NCBI GenBank assembly: GCA_018223385.1
Contig: JAGTTR010000020.1
Span: forward strand, 1 to 64,000
Direction of reading: 5' to 3'
Source of the DNA: Oscillospiraceae bacterium Marseille-Q3528
GTDB lineage: Bacteria; Bacillota; Clostridia; Lachnospirales; Lachnospiraceae
DNA: 64,000 nucleotides
The notes below the pieces were generated by a model, which saw only the letters and a program-made list of their open reading frames with translations, was not told where the DNA came from and made no database searches. The translations under genes and the position numbers were made by a program. Shown piece by piece: positions 53,120 to 61,794 of this stretch. Every line of letters begins with the position of its first letter. Within the stretch, counting starts at the first letter, position 1.

Positions 53120-54862
53120 ATGAGAAAAACAAAAATCGTATGTACACTGGGACCTGCAAGTGAGAGCGAGGAGATGATCCGTCAGCTGATGCTGGAGGGC
53201 ATGAACGTTGCCCGCTTTAATTTTTCCCACGGCGATCATGAAGAGCAGCTGCGAAGGCTGCAGATCGTGAAAAAGGTGCGGGAAGAGCTGAATCTCCCGG
53301 TGGCAGCCATGCTGGATACCAAGGGGCCGGAGATCCGTCTGCGGAACTTCAAGGATCACAAGAAGGTGCTGCTGAAAGAGGGCCAGACGTTTACGCTGAC
53401 CACAGATGAGATCGAGGGAGACGAAACAAAAGTTTCCATTTCCTATAAAGAACTGGTGCACGATATCCAGCCGGGCGGCCGGGTGCTGATCGATGACGGA
53501 CTGGTGGAGCTGACAGTGCTGAGCGTTACCGATACAGACATTGTATGCCGGGTGCTCAACGAGGGTACAGTGTCTGATCACAAGGGTGTGAATGTGCCGG
53601 GAACGGAGCTTTCCATGCCGTTCATCAGTGAACAGGACTACAGCGATATCTGCTTTGGTATCGAACAGGGCTTTGATTTTATCGCTGCATCCTTCGTGCG
53701 TAATGCAGAGGATGTACTGGAGATCCGCCGGATCTTCCAGGAGAAAGGCTGCAATTCCATCAACATCATTTCCAAGATCGAGAATATGCAGGGCGTGAAA
53801 AATATTGATGAGATCATCCGGGTATCGGATGGTATCATGGTGGCCAGAGGTGATATGGGTGTGGAGGTACCGCTGGAGGATGTGCCGATCATCCAGAAGA
53901 TGATCATTCATAAAGTATACAATGCGGGCAAGCAGGTTATCACGGCAACCCAGATGCTGGATTCCATGATCCGCAATCCCCGTCCGACCCGAGCAGAGGC
54001 CGCTGACGTGGCCAATGCCATTTACGACGGCACCAGTGCCATCATGCTGTCCGGCGAGACCGCTGCGGGCGAGTACCCCATTGAGGCTGTCCGCACCATG
54101 GTGAAGATAGCTGAGCGCACGGAGGAAGATATTGATTATACCGATATTTTGAGAAAACGGGTCATCCCGGATAATCCGGATGTGACCAACGCCATTTCCC
54201 ACGCCACATGTACCACTGCCAGTGACCTGAAGGCTGCTGCGATCATTACTGTGAGCAAGAGCGGCAAGACAGCAAGGATGCTGTCCAAATACCGCCCGGC
54301 ATGCCCCATCGTGGGCTGTACGCCTTATGAAAATGTATGCCGACAGATGAATCTTTCCTGGGGGGTTTATCCGTTCCTGGTACCGGAGAAGACGACCACA
54401 GACGAGCTGTTTGAGTGTGCGGTAGAGGCAGCAGAGAAGGGCGGCATTGTAAAAGCTGGGGAGCTGACGGTCATCACTGCCGGTATTCCGCTGGGCATTT
54501 CCGGCACCACCAATATGATCAAGGTGCATGTGGTGGGCCACATTCTGGTGACCGGCAAGGGCCTGTCCCACAAGAAAGCATGCGCAGGCCTGTGTGTATG
54601 CGAGACGGCAGAGGAGCTGGCCGCACATTATAAGACAGGAGATATCATCGTGGTTCCGGCCACCAACAACTGCATGCTTCCGCAGATCCGTACCTGTTCC
54701 GGCCTGATCGTGGAGGAGGGAGGCATCAACTCCCACGCAGCCATTGTGGGCCTGAGCCTGGACATTCCTGTCATCCTGGAAGCAAAGCATGCAACAAAGA
54801 TTCTGAAATCCGGCGCGATCGTGACGATCGACGGCGAGAAGGGAATTGTCAGCTGCAACTAG
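53120..54862 (+). CDS. pyk: Pyruvate kinase with C-terminal PEP-utiliser domain
   Basis: A 580-residue glycolytic enzyme making ATP and pyruvate from phosphoenolpyruvate. The catalytic barrel has NFSHGDHEEQ near 32-41, MLDTKGPEIR near 63-72, IISKIENMQG near 215-224 with the catalytic Lys, and MVARGDMGVE near 239-248. The extra ~105 residues at the end (GGINSHAAIVGLSLDIPVI) are the phosphohistidine-type PEP-utiliser domain found in many Firmicutes enzymes. AAAGGAG lies upstream of the ATG. Confidence 0.97.
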   Translation: MRKTKIVCTLGPASESEEMIRQLMLEGMNVARFNFSHGDHEEQLRRLQIVKKVREELNLPVAAMLDTKGPEIRLRNFKDHKKVLLKEGQTFTLTTDEIEGDETKVSISYKELVHDIQPGGRVLIDDGLVELTVLSVTDTDIVCRVLNEGTVSDHKGVNVPGTELSMPFISEQDYSDICFGIEQGFDFIAASFVRNAEDVLEIRRIFQEKGCNSINIISKIENMQGVKNIDEIIRVSDGIMVARGDMGVEVPLEDVPIIQKMIIHKVYNAGKQVITATQMLDSMIRNPRPTRAEAADVANAIYDGTSAIMLSGETAAGEYPIEAVRTMVKIAERTEEDIDYTDILRKRVIPDNPDVTNAISHATCTTASDLKAAAIITVSKSGKTARMLSKYRPACPIVGCTPYENVCRQMNLSWGVYPFLVPEKTTTDELFECAVEAAEKGGIVKAGELTVITAGIPLGISGTTNMIKVHVVGHILVTGKGLSHKKACAGLCVCETAEELAAHYKTGDIIVVPATNNCMLPQIRTCSGLIVEEGGINSHAAIVGLSLDIPVILEAKHATKILKSGAIVTIDGEKGIVSCN

Positions 54863-54922
54863 CAGTTTGCAATAGATAAGCAGCTGCCTGTTTTTCGGGC
54901 AGATAAAAAGAGGAGGAGCATC

Positions 54923-55636
54923 ATGGAATTGTTATCCATCGAGAAGGAACTGAAAGAAAATGCATACCCGGGAAGAGGAATCATCATCGGGCGTTCGAAA
55001 GACGGAACGAAGGCAGTCACTGCCTACTTCATCATGGGAAGAAGCGAGAACAGCCGCAACCGTGTATTTGTGGAAGACGGAGACGGCATCCGCACCCAGG
55101 CATTTGACCCATCCAAGCTTACCGATCCCAGTCTGATCATTTACGCACCTGTGCGTGTGTTGGGCAACAAGACGATCGTCACCAACGGAGACCAGACAGA
55201 TACGATCTATGAGCTGATGGATCGTCAGCATACCTTTGAGCAGGCTCTTCGGACGAGAGAGTTCGAGCCGGATGCTCCCAACTATACCCCCCGTATTTCC
55301 GGTATCCTGCATATCGAGAACGGAACCTACAATTTTGCCATGTCTATTCTGAAGAGCGACAACGGTAATCCGGCATCCTGTAACCGCTACACTTTTGCCT
55401 ACAACAACTGTCCTGCAGGCGAGGGCCGTTTCATCCATACCTACCGCTGTGACGGCAACCCGCTGCCCAGCTTTGAGGGTGAGCCGAAGCGGATCGCTAT
55501 TCCCGATGACTGTGATGCCTTTGCAGACCTGCTCTGGGAGAGCTTAAATGCAGACAACAAGGTGTCCCTGTTTGTGCGGTACATTGACATTGCCACCGGC
55601 GCGGTACAGTCGAAGATCATCAACAAGAATAAATAG
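54923..55636 (+). CDS. IMP cyclohydrolase (PurO-type)
   Basis: A 237-residue protein of the IMP cyclohydrolase-like (PF07826) family. It closes the ring of formyl-AICAR to give IMP, the last step of purine synthesis, using a fold unrelated to the cyclohydrolase half of standard PurH. Family features are YPGRGIIIGRSKDG near 15-28, YFIMGRSENSRNR near 34-46, NGDQTDTIYE near 87-96 and CNRYTFAYNNCPAGEG near 153-168. AGGAGG precedes the ATG. It pairs with the transformylase gene 14 nt downstream. Confidence 0.9.
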   Translation: MELLSIEKELKENAYPGRGIIIGRSKDGTKAVTAYFIMGRSENSRNRVFVEDGDGIRTQAFDPSKLTDPSLIIYAPVRVLGNKTIVTNGDQTDTIYELMDRQHTFEQALRTREFEPDAPNYTPRISGILHIENGTYNFAMSILKSDNGNPASCNRYTFAYNNCPAGEGRFIHTYRCDGNPLPSFEGEPKRIAIPDDCDAFADLLWESLNADNKVSLFVRYIDIATGAVQSKIINKNK

Positions 55637-55650
55637 GAGGAGTATGCAAG

Positions 55651-56826
55651 ATGAAGGAACTGGAATTAAAATACGGATGTAACCCAAACCAGAAGCCGTC
55701 CCGGATTTTTATGGAAGACGGGGAACTCCCTATTCAGGTGCTTTGCGGAAAACCGGGATATATTAACTTCCTGGACGCTTTCAACGGCTGGCAGCTGGTC
55801 AAGGAATTAAAGGAGGCCACCGGTCTTCCGGCAGCAACCTCCTTCAAACATGTTTCCCCGGCAGGGGCAGCAGTAGGCCTGCCCTTAAGTCCGGTGGAGG
55901 CGAAGATTTACTGGGTGGATGATCTGGGAGAGCTTTCGCCCCTGGCAAGTGCCTATGCCAGAGCCAGAGGTGCAGACCGCATGTCCTCCTTCGGAGATTT
56001 CATTTCTCTGTCGGATGTCTGTGACGTGTCCACCGCGAAGCTGATCAAGAGAGAGGTGTCCGACGGTGTCATCGCACCGGGCTATGAGCCGGAGGCGCTG
56101 GAGATCTTAAAGGGTAAGAAAAAAGGCAATTATAATATCATCCAGATCGATCCGAACTACGTACCGGCACCGCTGGAACGCAAGCAGGTATATGGCATCA
56201 CCTTTGAACAGGGCAGAAACGAACTGCATATCGGCAAGGATTTCTTTGATAATATCGTGACGGAGAATAAGGATTTGCCAGATGCAGCCAAGATTGACCT
56301 GACCATTGCCATGATCACGCTGAAATATACACAGTCCAACTCTGTCTGCTATGTAAAGGATGGACAGGCCATCGGTATCGGGGCAGGGCAGCAGTCCCGG
56401 ATCCACTGTACCCGTCTTGCCGGCAGCAAGGCAGACAACTGGTTCCTGCGGCAGTCTCCTCAGGTGCTGAACCTGCAGTTTGCAGATAAGATTGGCAGGG
56501 CAGACCGGGACAACGCCATCGACCTGTACATCGGAGAGGACTATATGGATGTGCTGGCAGAGGGTGCATGGCAGAAGATTTTCAAAGAGAAGCCGCCGGT
56601 ATTTACCCGGGAGGAGAAGCGGGCATGGCTGGATCAGATGCAAAACGTGGCGCTGGGTTCCGATGCATTCTTCCCCTTCGGCGACAATATCGAGCGTGCA
56701 CACAAGAGCGGCGTGAAATATGTGGCACAGCCGGGCGGCTCCATCCGTGACGACAATGTCATTGAGACCTGCAACAAATACGGTATGGTCATGAGCTTTA
56801 CCGGCATCCGTCTCTTCCATCACTAA
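55651..56826 (+). CDS. purH: AICAR transformylase (unfused PurH-type)
   Basis: A 391-residue enzyme transferring formyl from 10-formyl-THF to AICAR. It corresponds to the AICARFT domain alone; the N-terminal MGS-like cyclohydrolase domain of ordinary PurH is missing and is supplied by the adjacent gene. Seen are LKYGCNPNQKPSRI, FLDAFNGWQLVKEL, SFKHVSPAGAAV near 65-76 with the catalytic Lys-His, and QQSRIHCTRLAG. Length of about 390 fits single-domain members. AGGAGG 9 nt before the ATG. Confidence 0.93.
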   Translation: MKELELKYGCNPNQKPSRIFMEDGELPIQVLCGKPGYINFLDAFNGWQLVKELKEATGLPAATSFKHVSPAGAAVGLPLSPVEAKIYWVDDLGELSPLASAYARARGADRMSSFGDFISLSDVCDVSTAKLIKREVSDGVIAPGYEPEALEILKGKKKGNYNIIQIDPNYVPAPLERKQVYGITFEQGRNELHIGKDFFDNIVTENKDLPDAAKIDLTIAMITLKYTQSNSVCYVKDGQAIGIGAGQQSRIHCTRLAGSKADNWFLRQSPQVLNLQFADKIGRADRDNAIDLYIGEDYMDVLAEGAWQKIFKEKPPVFTREEKRAWLDQMQNVALGSDAFFPFGDNIERAHKSGVKYVAQPGGSIRDDNVIETCNKYGMVMSFTGIRLFHH

Positions 56827-56852
56827 AATAAGGGAAGCCAGGAGGAGAGAAC

Positions 56853-57371
56853 ATGGACGCAGAGGAAAGACGCGGACAGATCATTACGCTTCTGAAGGAC
56901 AGCAGCAAGCCGATTTCCGGTACGGAGCTGGCAAAAAGGCTGTCTGTGAGCAGGCAGGTGATCGTGCAGGACATTGCCCTGCTTCGGGCAGGTAACAAGA
57001 ATATCCTTTCCACCAACAAGGGGTATCTGCTGTATGACGATCATGCGCCGGAGAAAACTTACCGGAGAACGGTGCGGGTGCGGCACACCAACGACCAGAT
57101 CCTGGACGAGCTGTATACCATCGTGGATTACGGCGGCCGCGTGCGGGATGTGGTGGTAGAGCATGATATTTACGGGCAGATCACGGTAGATCTGATCATC
57201 AACAACCGGCAGGATGCGGATGAGTTCGTCCGCCGTCTGCAGGCCAATCAGACCCGCCCGCTGAATGAACTGACCTACGGCTATCATTACCATACCATTG
57301 AGGCCGAAAAGGAAGCGTATCTGGATCGGATCGAAGAAAAATTAAATGAAAAAGGGTACTTGATAAAATAG
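56853..57371 (+). CDS. niaR: Niacin-responsive repressor NiaR
   Basis: A 172-residue regulator with an N-terminal winged HTH (GQIITLLKDSSKPISGTELAKRLSVSRQ, split for reading, residues 8-35) and a C-terminal 3H domain (from ~70) with the conserved histidines in RVRHTNDQ, VVEHDIYG and GYHYHTIE. NiaR represses NAD synthesis and niacin uptake genes when niacin is present. Ribosome site AGGAGAG. The downstream permease could be a target. Confidence 0.88.
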   Translation: MDAEERRGQIITLLKDSSKPISGTELAKRLSVSRQVIVQDIALLRAGNKNILSTNKGYLLYDDHAPEKTYRRTVRVRHTNDQILDELYTIVDYGGRVRDVVVEHDIYGQITVDLIINNRQDADEFVRRLQANQTRPLNELTYGYHYHTIEAEKEAYLDRIEEKLNEKGYLIK

Positions 57372-57393
57372 ATCATTTGTGGTATCTTCTTTC

Positions 57394-57412
57394 TAGTGAC
57401 AAGACAGTGAGC
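57394..57412. promoter_or_regulatory. Possible NiaR operator
   Basis: The stretch TAGTGACAAGACAGTGA contains TGACAAGACA, whose complement TGTCTTGTCA resembles the TGTCTTGACA-type core reported for NiaR sites. Placed about 70 nt before the permease gene. Comparison with true sites was from memory. Confidence 0.35.
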
Positions 57413-57470
57413 TATACAGCTGATAATCACGGTTGTATAGTCCACTTTTGTAAAAAGGAGATATCAGGTT

Positions 57471-58541
57471 ATGGAAAAAGTAAAGAAAGCGTTGAATCAC
57501 GTATTTATCGACGGTTTGAGCGGCATGGCGCTGGGATTGTTCGCCACACTGATCATCGGAACGATCATTCAGCAGATCGGCAACCTCATCGGTGGCACGG
57601 TGGGAGACACCCTTTATCTGTTTGGAAAGGCGGCGTCTGTTATGACAAGTGCGGGCATCGGCATCGGTGTGGCCTACAAGTTCAAAGAGCCGGTGTATGT
57701 GACATTGTCAGCTGCCACGGCAGGAATGGTCGGCGGCTATGCTTCCAAGATTCTGGCAGGCACCCTCATCGGAGAGGGCGGTGTGGTCGTACTGGCAGGT
57801 CCGGGAGAGCCGCTGGGAGCCTTTATTGCAGCAATTGTCGGTATTGAACTGGGTCACCTGGTGGCGGGCAAGACGAAGATCGACCTGCTGGTGACACCGT
57901 TTGTTACCATTGTCACCGGTTCTGCCGTGGGCCTTCTGGTGGGGCCGCCCATCACCCGGTTTATGACCGGGCTTGGCGCCATCATCAACTGGGGTACTGA
58001 GCAGCAGCCCTTCCTTATGGGTATTGTAGTATCGGTACTCATGGGCATGATCCTGACGCTGCCCATCAGCTCTGCAGCGCTGGGCATCATCCTGAACCTG
58101 TCCGGTCTGGCAGCCGGCGCTGCAGTGGTGGGCTGCTGCTGCAACATGGTTGGTTTTGCGGTGGCCAGCTATCGGGAAAATAAGATCGGTGGTCTGCTGG
58201 CTCAGGGCGTGGGAACGTCCATGCTCCAGGTGCCCAACATTGTGCGAAAACCGGTGATCTGGCTGCCTGCTATTATTTCCAGTGCGATTCTGGGACCGGT
58301 GAGTACCCTGGTGTTCCATATGACCAGCAATGCCACGGGTTCCGGTATGGGAACAGCAGGTCTGGTGGGACAGATCATGACCTATCAGGTAATGACAGAG
58401 ACACTGCCGGCGGTTGTCGTGCTGGCAGAAATCGCTCTCATGCATTTCCTTCTGCCGGCTGCTATTTCTCTTGCTGTTTCTGAGGTGATGAGAAAGAAAG
58501 CCTGGATCAAGTTCGGGGATATGAAGCTGGATGTAGCATAG
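57471..58541 (+). CDS. PTS_EIIC_2 (PfoR-type) membrane protein
   Basis: A 356-residue integral membrane protein of the PTS_EIIC_2 family, which includes Clostridium perfringens PfoR. About nine hydrophobic segments; characteristic are IDGLSGMALGLFATLIIGTI, ITRFMTGLGAIINW, GCCCNMVGFAVASYRENK and TMLQVPNIVRKP. No phosphoryl-transfer (EIIA/EIIB) domains are present or adjacent, so true sugar phosphotransfer is doubtful. Location after niaR suggests it could transport a niacin-related compound. Start with AAGGAG. Confidence 0.85.
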   Translation: MEKVKKALNHVFIDGLSGMALGLFATLIIGTIIQQIGNLIGGTVGDTLYLFGKAASVMTSAGIGIGVAYKFKEPVYVTLSAATAGMVGGYASKILAGTLIGEGGVVVLAGPGEPLGAFIAAIVGIELGHLVAGKTKIDLLVTPFVTIVTGSAVGLLVGPPITRFMTGLGAIINWGTEQQPFLMGIVVSVLMGMILTLPISSAALGIILNLSGLAAGAAVVGCCCNMVGFAVASYRENKIGGLLAQGVGTSMLQVPNIVRKPVIWLPAIISSAILGPVSTLVFHMTSNATGSGMGTAGLVGQIMTYQVMTETLPAVVVLAEIALMHFLLPAAISLAVSEVMRKKAWIKFGDMKLDVA

Positions 58542-58553
58542 ACAGATAGACAG

Positions 58554-58595
58554 AAACGGAGGCCTGTATCAGGAAAATACAGACCTCCGTTTTTT
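58554..58595 (+). terminator. Terminator after PTS_EIIC_2 gene
   Basis: AAACGGAGG-C-CTGTAT (58554-58569) pairs with ATACAG-A-CCTCCGTTT and is followed by TTTT. It lies between convergent genes. Confidence 0.85.
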
Positions 58596-58613
58596 ATGGT
58601 TATGTGCCGGGTT

Positions 58614-59414
58614 TTATTCCAGGTTCAGGTGTTTGCTGATGAGCCAGGTGCAGCCGAAGAAGTACAGGCCGCCAAGTACCAGATCCTGGATCAGCTCCAC
58701 CAGAAAACTGGTGTGCAGGAACTGGCCGCGCAGTACCGTGGTCAGTGCGCCGTTGTTGCTGGGCAGATAGTCCATGGCGCCCATGATGCTTGTGGCCGCC
58801 AGGGACAGCACGCTGGTCAGGATGACATAGGCGATGAAAGCGGCCAGCACCCGGTGCTTGTTGAACCGCTGTCCCACACAGATGCAGAAGAACGCAGCCA
58901 GCCCTCTGCGCAGCAGCTGTACCGCAAAGGTGACGATAAAGATCACGATCAGGCTACCCTGGTTGACCCGCAGATCTGTTGCCAGGGAAGTGGTGAACAC
59001 GCTGACATAATAGGGGATATCCCGGACAAAGGTGGCATCCACCGTGGACAGGATGAACATGCACAGCAGGATAATGGCGCCGTCGATGACCTGCCAGAAA
59101 AACAGGCCGGTCAGCTTGGAAGCCACCAGCTGCCAGGGCTTCACCGGCAGCGTATGCATCAGGTATCCCTCATCCGTAAACAGATTTTTATAAAACCAGT
59201 AAATGAAATAGAAGGAGCTGATGACGCCAACGACAATGACCATCATAACGTAAAAGATGACAAGCAGGGCGAAGATTTCATCCGGCATCTGCATCAGAAA
59301 ATCCGACCCTAGCGTGATCCGCCCGAGAATGGTGAAGATCAGCAGCGCAATGTGCAGCGGCACCAGCAGCCTGGCGGAATTTTTCAGATCAAAAGCAATC
59401 AAATTGGTCAGCAT
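58614..59414 (-). CDS. ABC-2 family permease (YtrA-regulated type)
   Basis: A 266-residue membrane protein with six predicted segments, no enzymatic motif, ABC-2 exporter-like architecture and a cytoplasmic segment TDEGYLMHTLPVKPWQLVASKL near 78-99. It overlaps the ATPase gene by 7 nt and is the last gene of the GntR-ABC operon. Substrate unknown. Confidence 0.85.
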   Translation of the reverse strand: MLTNLIAFDLKNSARLLVPLHIALLIFTILGRITLGSDFLMQMPDEIFALLVIFYVMMVIVVGVISSFYFIYWFYKNLFTDEGYLMHTLPVKPWQLVASKLTGLFFWQVIDGAIILLCMFILSTVDATFVRDIPYYVSVFTTSLATDLRVNQGSLIVIFIVTFAVQLLRRGLAAFFCICVGQRFNKHRVLAAFIAYVILTSVLSLAATSIMGAMDYLPSNNGALTTVLRGQFLHTSFLVELIQDLVLGGLYFFGCTWLISKHLNLE

Positions 59415-60106
59415 CGGAACACCTCCCTGAATAAAGCATCGACAGATTTCCCCTCCGAAGCACGCACCTCTTCCACGGTGGTGTGCATGCGGACTTCGCC
59501 GTTCTGGAGGAAGATCACCTCGTCCAGGATGTTCTCAATGTCCGAGATCAGATGGGTGGCAATGAGAACGGAGGCGTTGGGATTGTAGTTGGTAAGGATC
59601 GTGCGCAGGATATAATCCCGGGCCGCCGGGTCTACGCCGCCAATGGGCTCATCCAGAACGTACAGCTTTGCATCCCGGCTCATGACCAGAATGAGCTGTA
59701 CCTTTTCCTTGGTGCCCTTGGACATGGTTTTCAGCCGGTCATTTACAGAAATGTGCAGCGCTTCCAGCATTTCCAGAGCGCGTTTGCGGTTGAAATTCCG
59801 GTAAAAAGAAGAAAAGAAATCCAACAGATCCTTTACCTTCATCCAGCTGTTCAGATAAGTCCGCTCCGGCAGATAGGCAACTTCCGCCTTGGTCTGTACG
59901 CCCGGGGCGATGCCCTCGATGAGCACTTCCCCTTCTGTGGGCACCAGAAGGCCGTTGATCAGCTTGATCAGTGTGGATTTGCCGCTTCCGTTGGGCCCCA
60001 GAAGGCCGATGATGCGGCCGGATGAAATGGTCAGATTCACGTCTGTCAGCGCATACTTGGAATCGTATCGTTTGCACAGATTCCGGCATGTCAGCAGTTC
60101 ACTCAT
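59408..60106 (-). CDS. ABC transporter ATP-binding protein
   Basis: A 232-residue ATPase: Walker A GPNGSGKST near 36-44, signature SKGTKEKVQ near 131-139, a degenerate LSGGQ as in YtrB-like proteins, Walker B LYVLDEPIGGVD near 151-162, H-loop ATHLI. The ATG at 60106 has GGAGGG 6 nt upstream and overlaps the regulator gene by 4 nt. Works with the adjoining permease. Confidence 0.93.
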   Translation of the reverse strand: MSELLTCRNLCKRYDSKYALTDVNLTISSGRIIGLLGPNGSGKSTLIKLINGLLVPTEGEVLIEGIAPGVQTKAEVAYLPERTYLNSWMKVKDLLDFFSSFYRNFNRKRALEMLEALHISVNDRLKTMSKGTKEKVQLILVMSRDAKLYVLDEPIGGVDPAARDYILRTILTNYNPNASVLIATHLISDIENILDEVIFLQNGEVRMHTTVEEVRASEGKSVDALFREVFRC

Positions 60107-60474
60107 AAGGTTCCCTCCTCGATGATTTTCTGGGCCAGTGCCAGCGCCTGCTCCCTCTCGTAGCCAAGGCGGCGGATATTGGAAAGATAGCTCTGGGTGC
60201 ATTCCCGGGCCAGTTCCTCCCGCACTCGGGAGATGCGTTCCTGATCCTCGGTAATGTACCGTCCGTTCGTCCGTTGGGTGTACACAAGCCCGCTTCGCTC
60301 CAGTTCTGTAAAAGCTTTCTGCATGGTATTGGGATTCACGGCAGCGTCCGCCGCCAGCTCCCGCACAGAGGGGAGCTTGTCCCCGGCATGATATACGCCG
60401 GATACGATATCCATCTGGATCCGCTCCACGAGCTGAAGATAGATGGGTCTGTTGTTATCCAGGTTCCATGGCAT
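60103..60474 (-). CDS. GntR-family repressor, YtrA type
   Basis: A 123-residue regulator with a winged HTH (PIYLQLVERIQMDIVSGVY, GDKLPSVRELAADAAVNPNTMQKAFTELE) and a short helical tail, the YtrA subfamily layout. Such proteins repress their own ABC operon and respond to cell-wall antibiotics or unknown ligands. GTG 60486 is an alternative start but lacks spacing to its site. The operator lies just upstream. Confidence 0.9.
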   Translation of the reverse strand: MPWNLDNNRPIYLQLVERIQMDIVSGVYHAGDKLPSVRELAADAAVNPNTMQKAFTELERSGLVYTQRTNGRYITEDQERISRVREELARECTQSYLSNIRRLGYEREQALALAQKIIEEGTL

Positions 60475-60502
60475 ACAGGCATCCACTTCCTTTCTGTATT
60501 GC

Positions 60503-60548
60503 TGTACTAGTCTATTAATACAATAACAAAACCTGTAAAATTTGTCAA
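60503..60548 (-). promoter_or_regulatory. Promoter and YtrA-type operator of GntR-ABC operon
   Basis: Minus-strand TTGACA (60548-60543), 17-nt spacer, TATTGT (60525-60520). Overlapping its downstream edge is TGTATTA-N6-TAGTACA (60522-60503), an inverted repeat with one mismatch matching the TGTAnTA...TAnTACA form of YtrA-family sites. Confidence 0.7.
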
Positions 60549-60696
60549 CTAAATTATTTATTTTTATTCGCAGTGTTGACTCTGTGCTGTGGATTAGCGG
60601 TCAATCAGATATGCACCTGCAATGACTACGACGACAGCAGGAGGACAAATATTTATCCGAGCGATGTGCAGGAGATCATACGCCTGCTATGATGCT

Positions 60697-61596
60697 TTAC
60701 TGTCCACTGCAGATTTTATCAAGTAATTCCGAATCAAATTTCCCTTCCCGCAGCATGGCGATCTCATACTGATAGGGCGGGTATTTTTTCTTGTCCTCCC
60801 CCGGCGCGGCCACGTAGGGTGTCTCCAGAATTTTCGGGATCGCCGCAAAATCGGGATGGTGGGCGATGGCGTTCAGCGTGTCAAAACCGATCTGGCCGAA
60901 GCCGATGTTTTCGTGGCGGTCTTTTCCGGCGCCCCGCCCGTTTTTGCTGTCATTGAGATGGAAAACTGCGATCTGGTCTTTACCCAGAATGCGGTCAAAC
61001 TGGTCGATCACCCCGTCGAAATCTTGCACGATGTCATAACCGGCATCGTGGACGTGGCAGGTGTCAAAGCAGACCCGCAGCTTGTCGTTGCAGACAACGC
61101 CGTCGTAGATGGCAGCCAGTTCCTCAAAGCTGCGGCCCAGCTCGGAGCCTTTTCCGGCCATGGTTTCCAGCGCCACACAGACAGGTGTCTCCGGGGTCAG
61201 CACCTCGTTGAGTCCTTTGACGATCTGCGCGATGCCGGCCTCCACACCGGCGCCCACGTGAGATCCGGGATGCAGCACCAGCACCGGGCTTCCCATAGCT
61301 GCCGTCCGGGTCAGCTCCAGCGCCAGAAATTCCACCGCAAGCTCAAAGGTGCGGGGTGTGGTGGTGTTGGCCAGATTGATGATGTAGGGCGCGTGGACAA
61401 CGAACGTTTCAATGTCGTGTTCCTTCATATATGCCTGCCCGGCGGGAATGTTCAGCTCCGGGATTTCCTTCCGGCGCGTGTTCTGGGGCGCACCGGTATA
61501 TACCATAAACGTATTCGCACCATAAGATACGGCTTCCTTTACGGAATTCAAAAACATATCCTTGCCGCTCATACTCACATGAGAACCAATGATCAT
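60697..61596 (-). CDS. nfo: Endonuclease IV
   Basis: A 299-residue apurinic/apyrimidinic endonuclease that nicks DNA 5' of abasic sites, with zinc as cofactor. Family segments are [10 protein letters not shown] at the start, [11 protein letters not shown] near 66-76, [11 protein letters not shown] near 106-116, [12 protein letters not shown] near 176-187 and [22 protein letters not shown] near 213-234, which contain the His, Asp and Glu ligands. GGAGGA 8 nt upstream of the ATG. A 210-nt AT-rich gap follows its end with nothing recognised except the divergent-operon control region. Confidence 0.95.
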   Translation of the reverse strand: MIIGSHVSMSGKDMFLNSVKEAVSYGANTFMVYTGAPQNTRRKEIPELNIPAGQAYMKEHDIETFVVHAPYIINLANTTTPRTFELAVEFLALELTRTAAMGSPVLVLHPGSHVGAGVEAGIAQIVKGLNEVLTPETPVCVALETMAGKGSELGRSFEELAAIYDGVVCNDKLRVCFDTCHVHDAGYDIVQDFDGVIDQFDRILGKDQIAVFHLNDSKNGRGAGKDRHENIGFGQIGFDTLNAIAHHPDFAAIPKILETPYVAAPGEDKKKYPPYQYEIAMLREGKFDSELLDKICSGQ

Positions 61597-61677
61597 AGGA
61601 AAAATCCTCCGTTTTTTATTTCATTATAGGGATAAAAGATCAATTTTTCAATTCCTCTTTCCCAAACTGTTTCAGGA

Positions 61678-61686
61678 TGTTATAAT
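61678..61686 (+). promoter_or_regulatory. Extended -10 promoter of argS
   Basis: TG-T-TATAAT at 61678-61686 is a perfect extended -10; the -35 region (TTTCCC) is poor. The leader carries repeat element B and shows no T-box (no AGGGTGGNACCGCG). Confidence 0.55.
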
Positions 61687-61691
61687 AAACT

Positions 61692-61766
61692 TTACAGTTC
61701 ACTCCATGAATAGACGAATGGCGCGCCTCGTTATGAGCAAAAGGGAGCTGCGCTCGTGAACTGTAA
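61692..61766. repeat. Intergenic repeat element B with ACAGTTCA-type inverted ends
   Basis: TTACAGTTCAC (61692-61702) and GTGAACTGTAA (61756-61766) are perfect 11-bp inverted ends around 53 nt. The inside shares GACGAATGGCGC, TTATGAGCAAAA and AGCTGCG with element A (49398-49597). It lies in the argS leader. Confidence 0.65.
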
Positions 61767-61794
61767 CGAATACCATAAGGAGCGAATCAGATAA

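Noticed and set aside
61629..61794. T-box leader for argS
   Set aside because: The leader is too short and lacks the T-box sequence and a terminator hairpin; it contains repeat element B instead.
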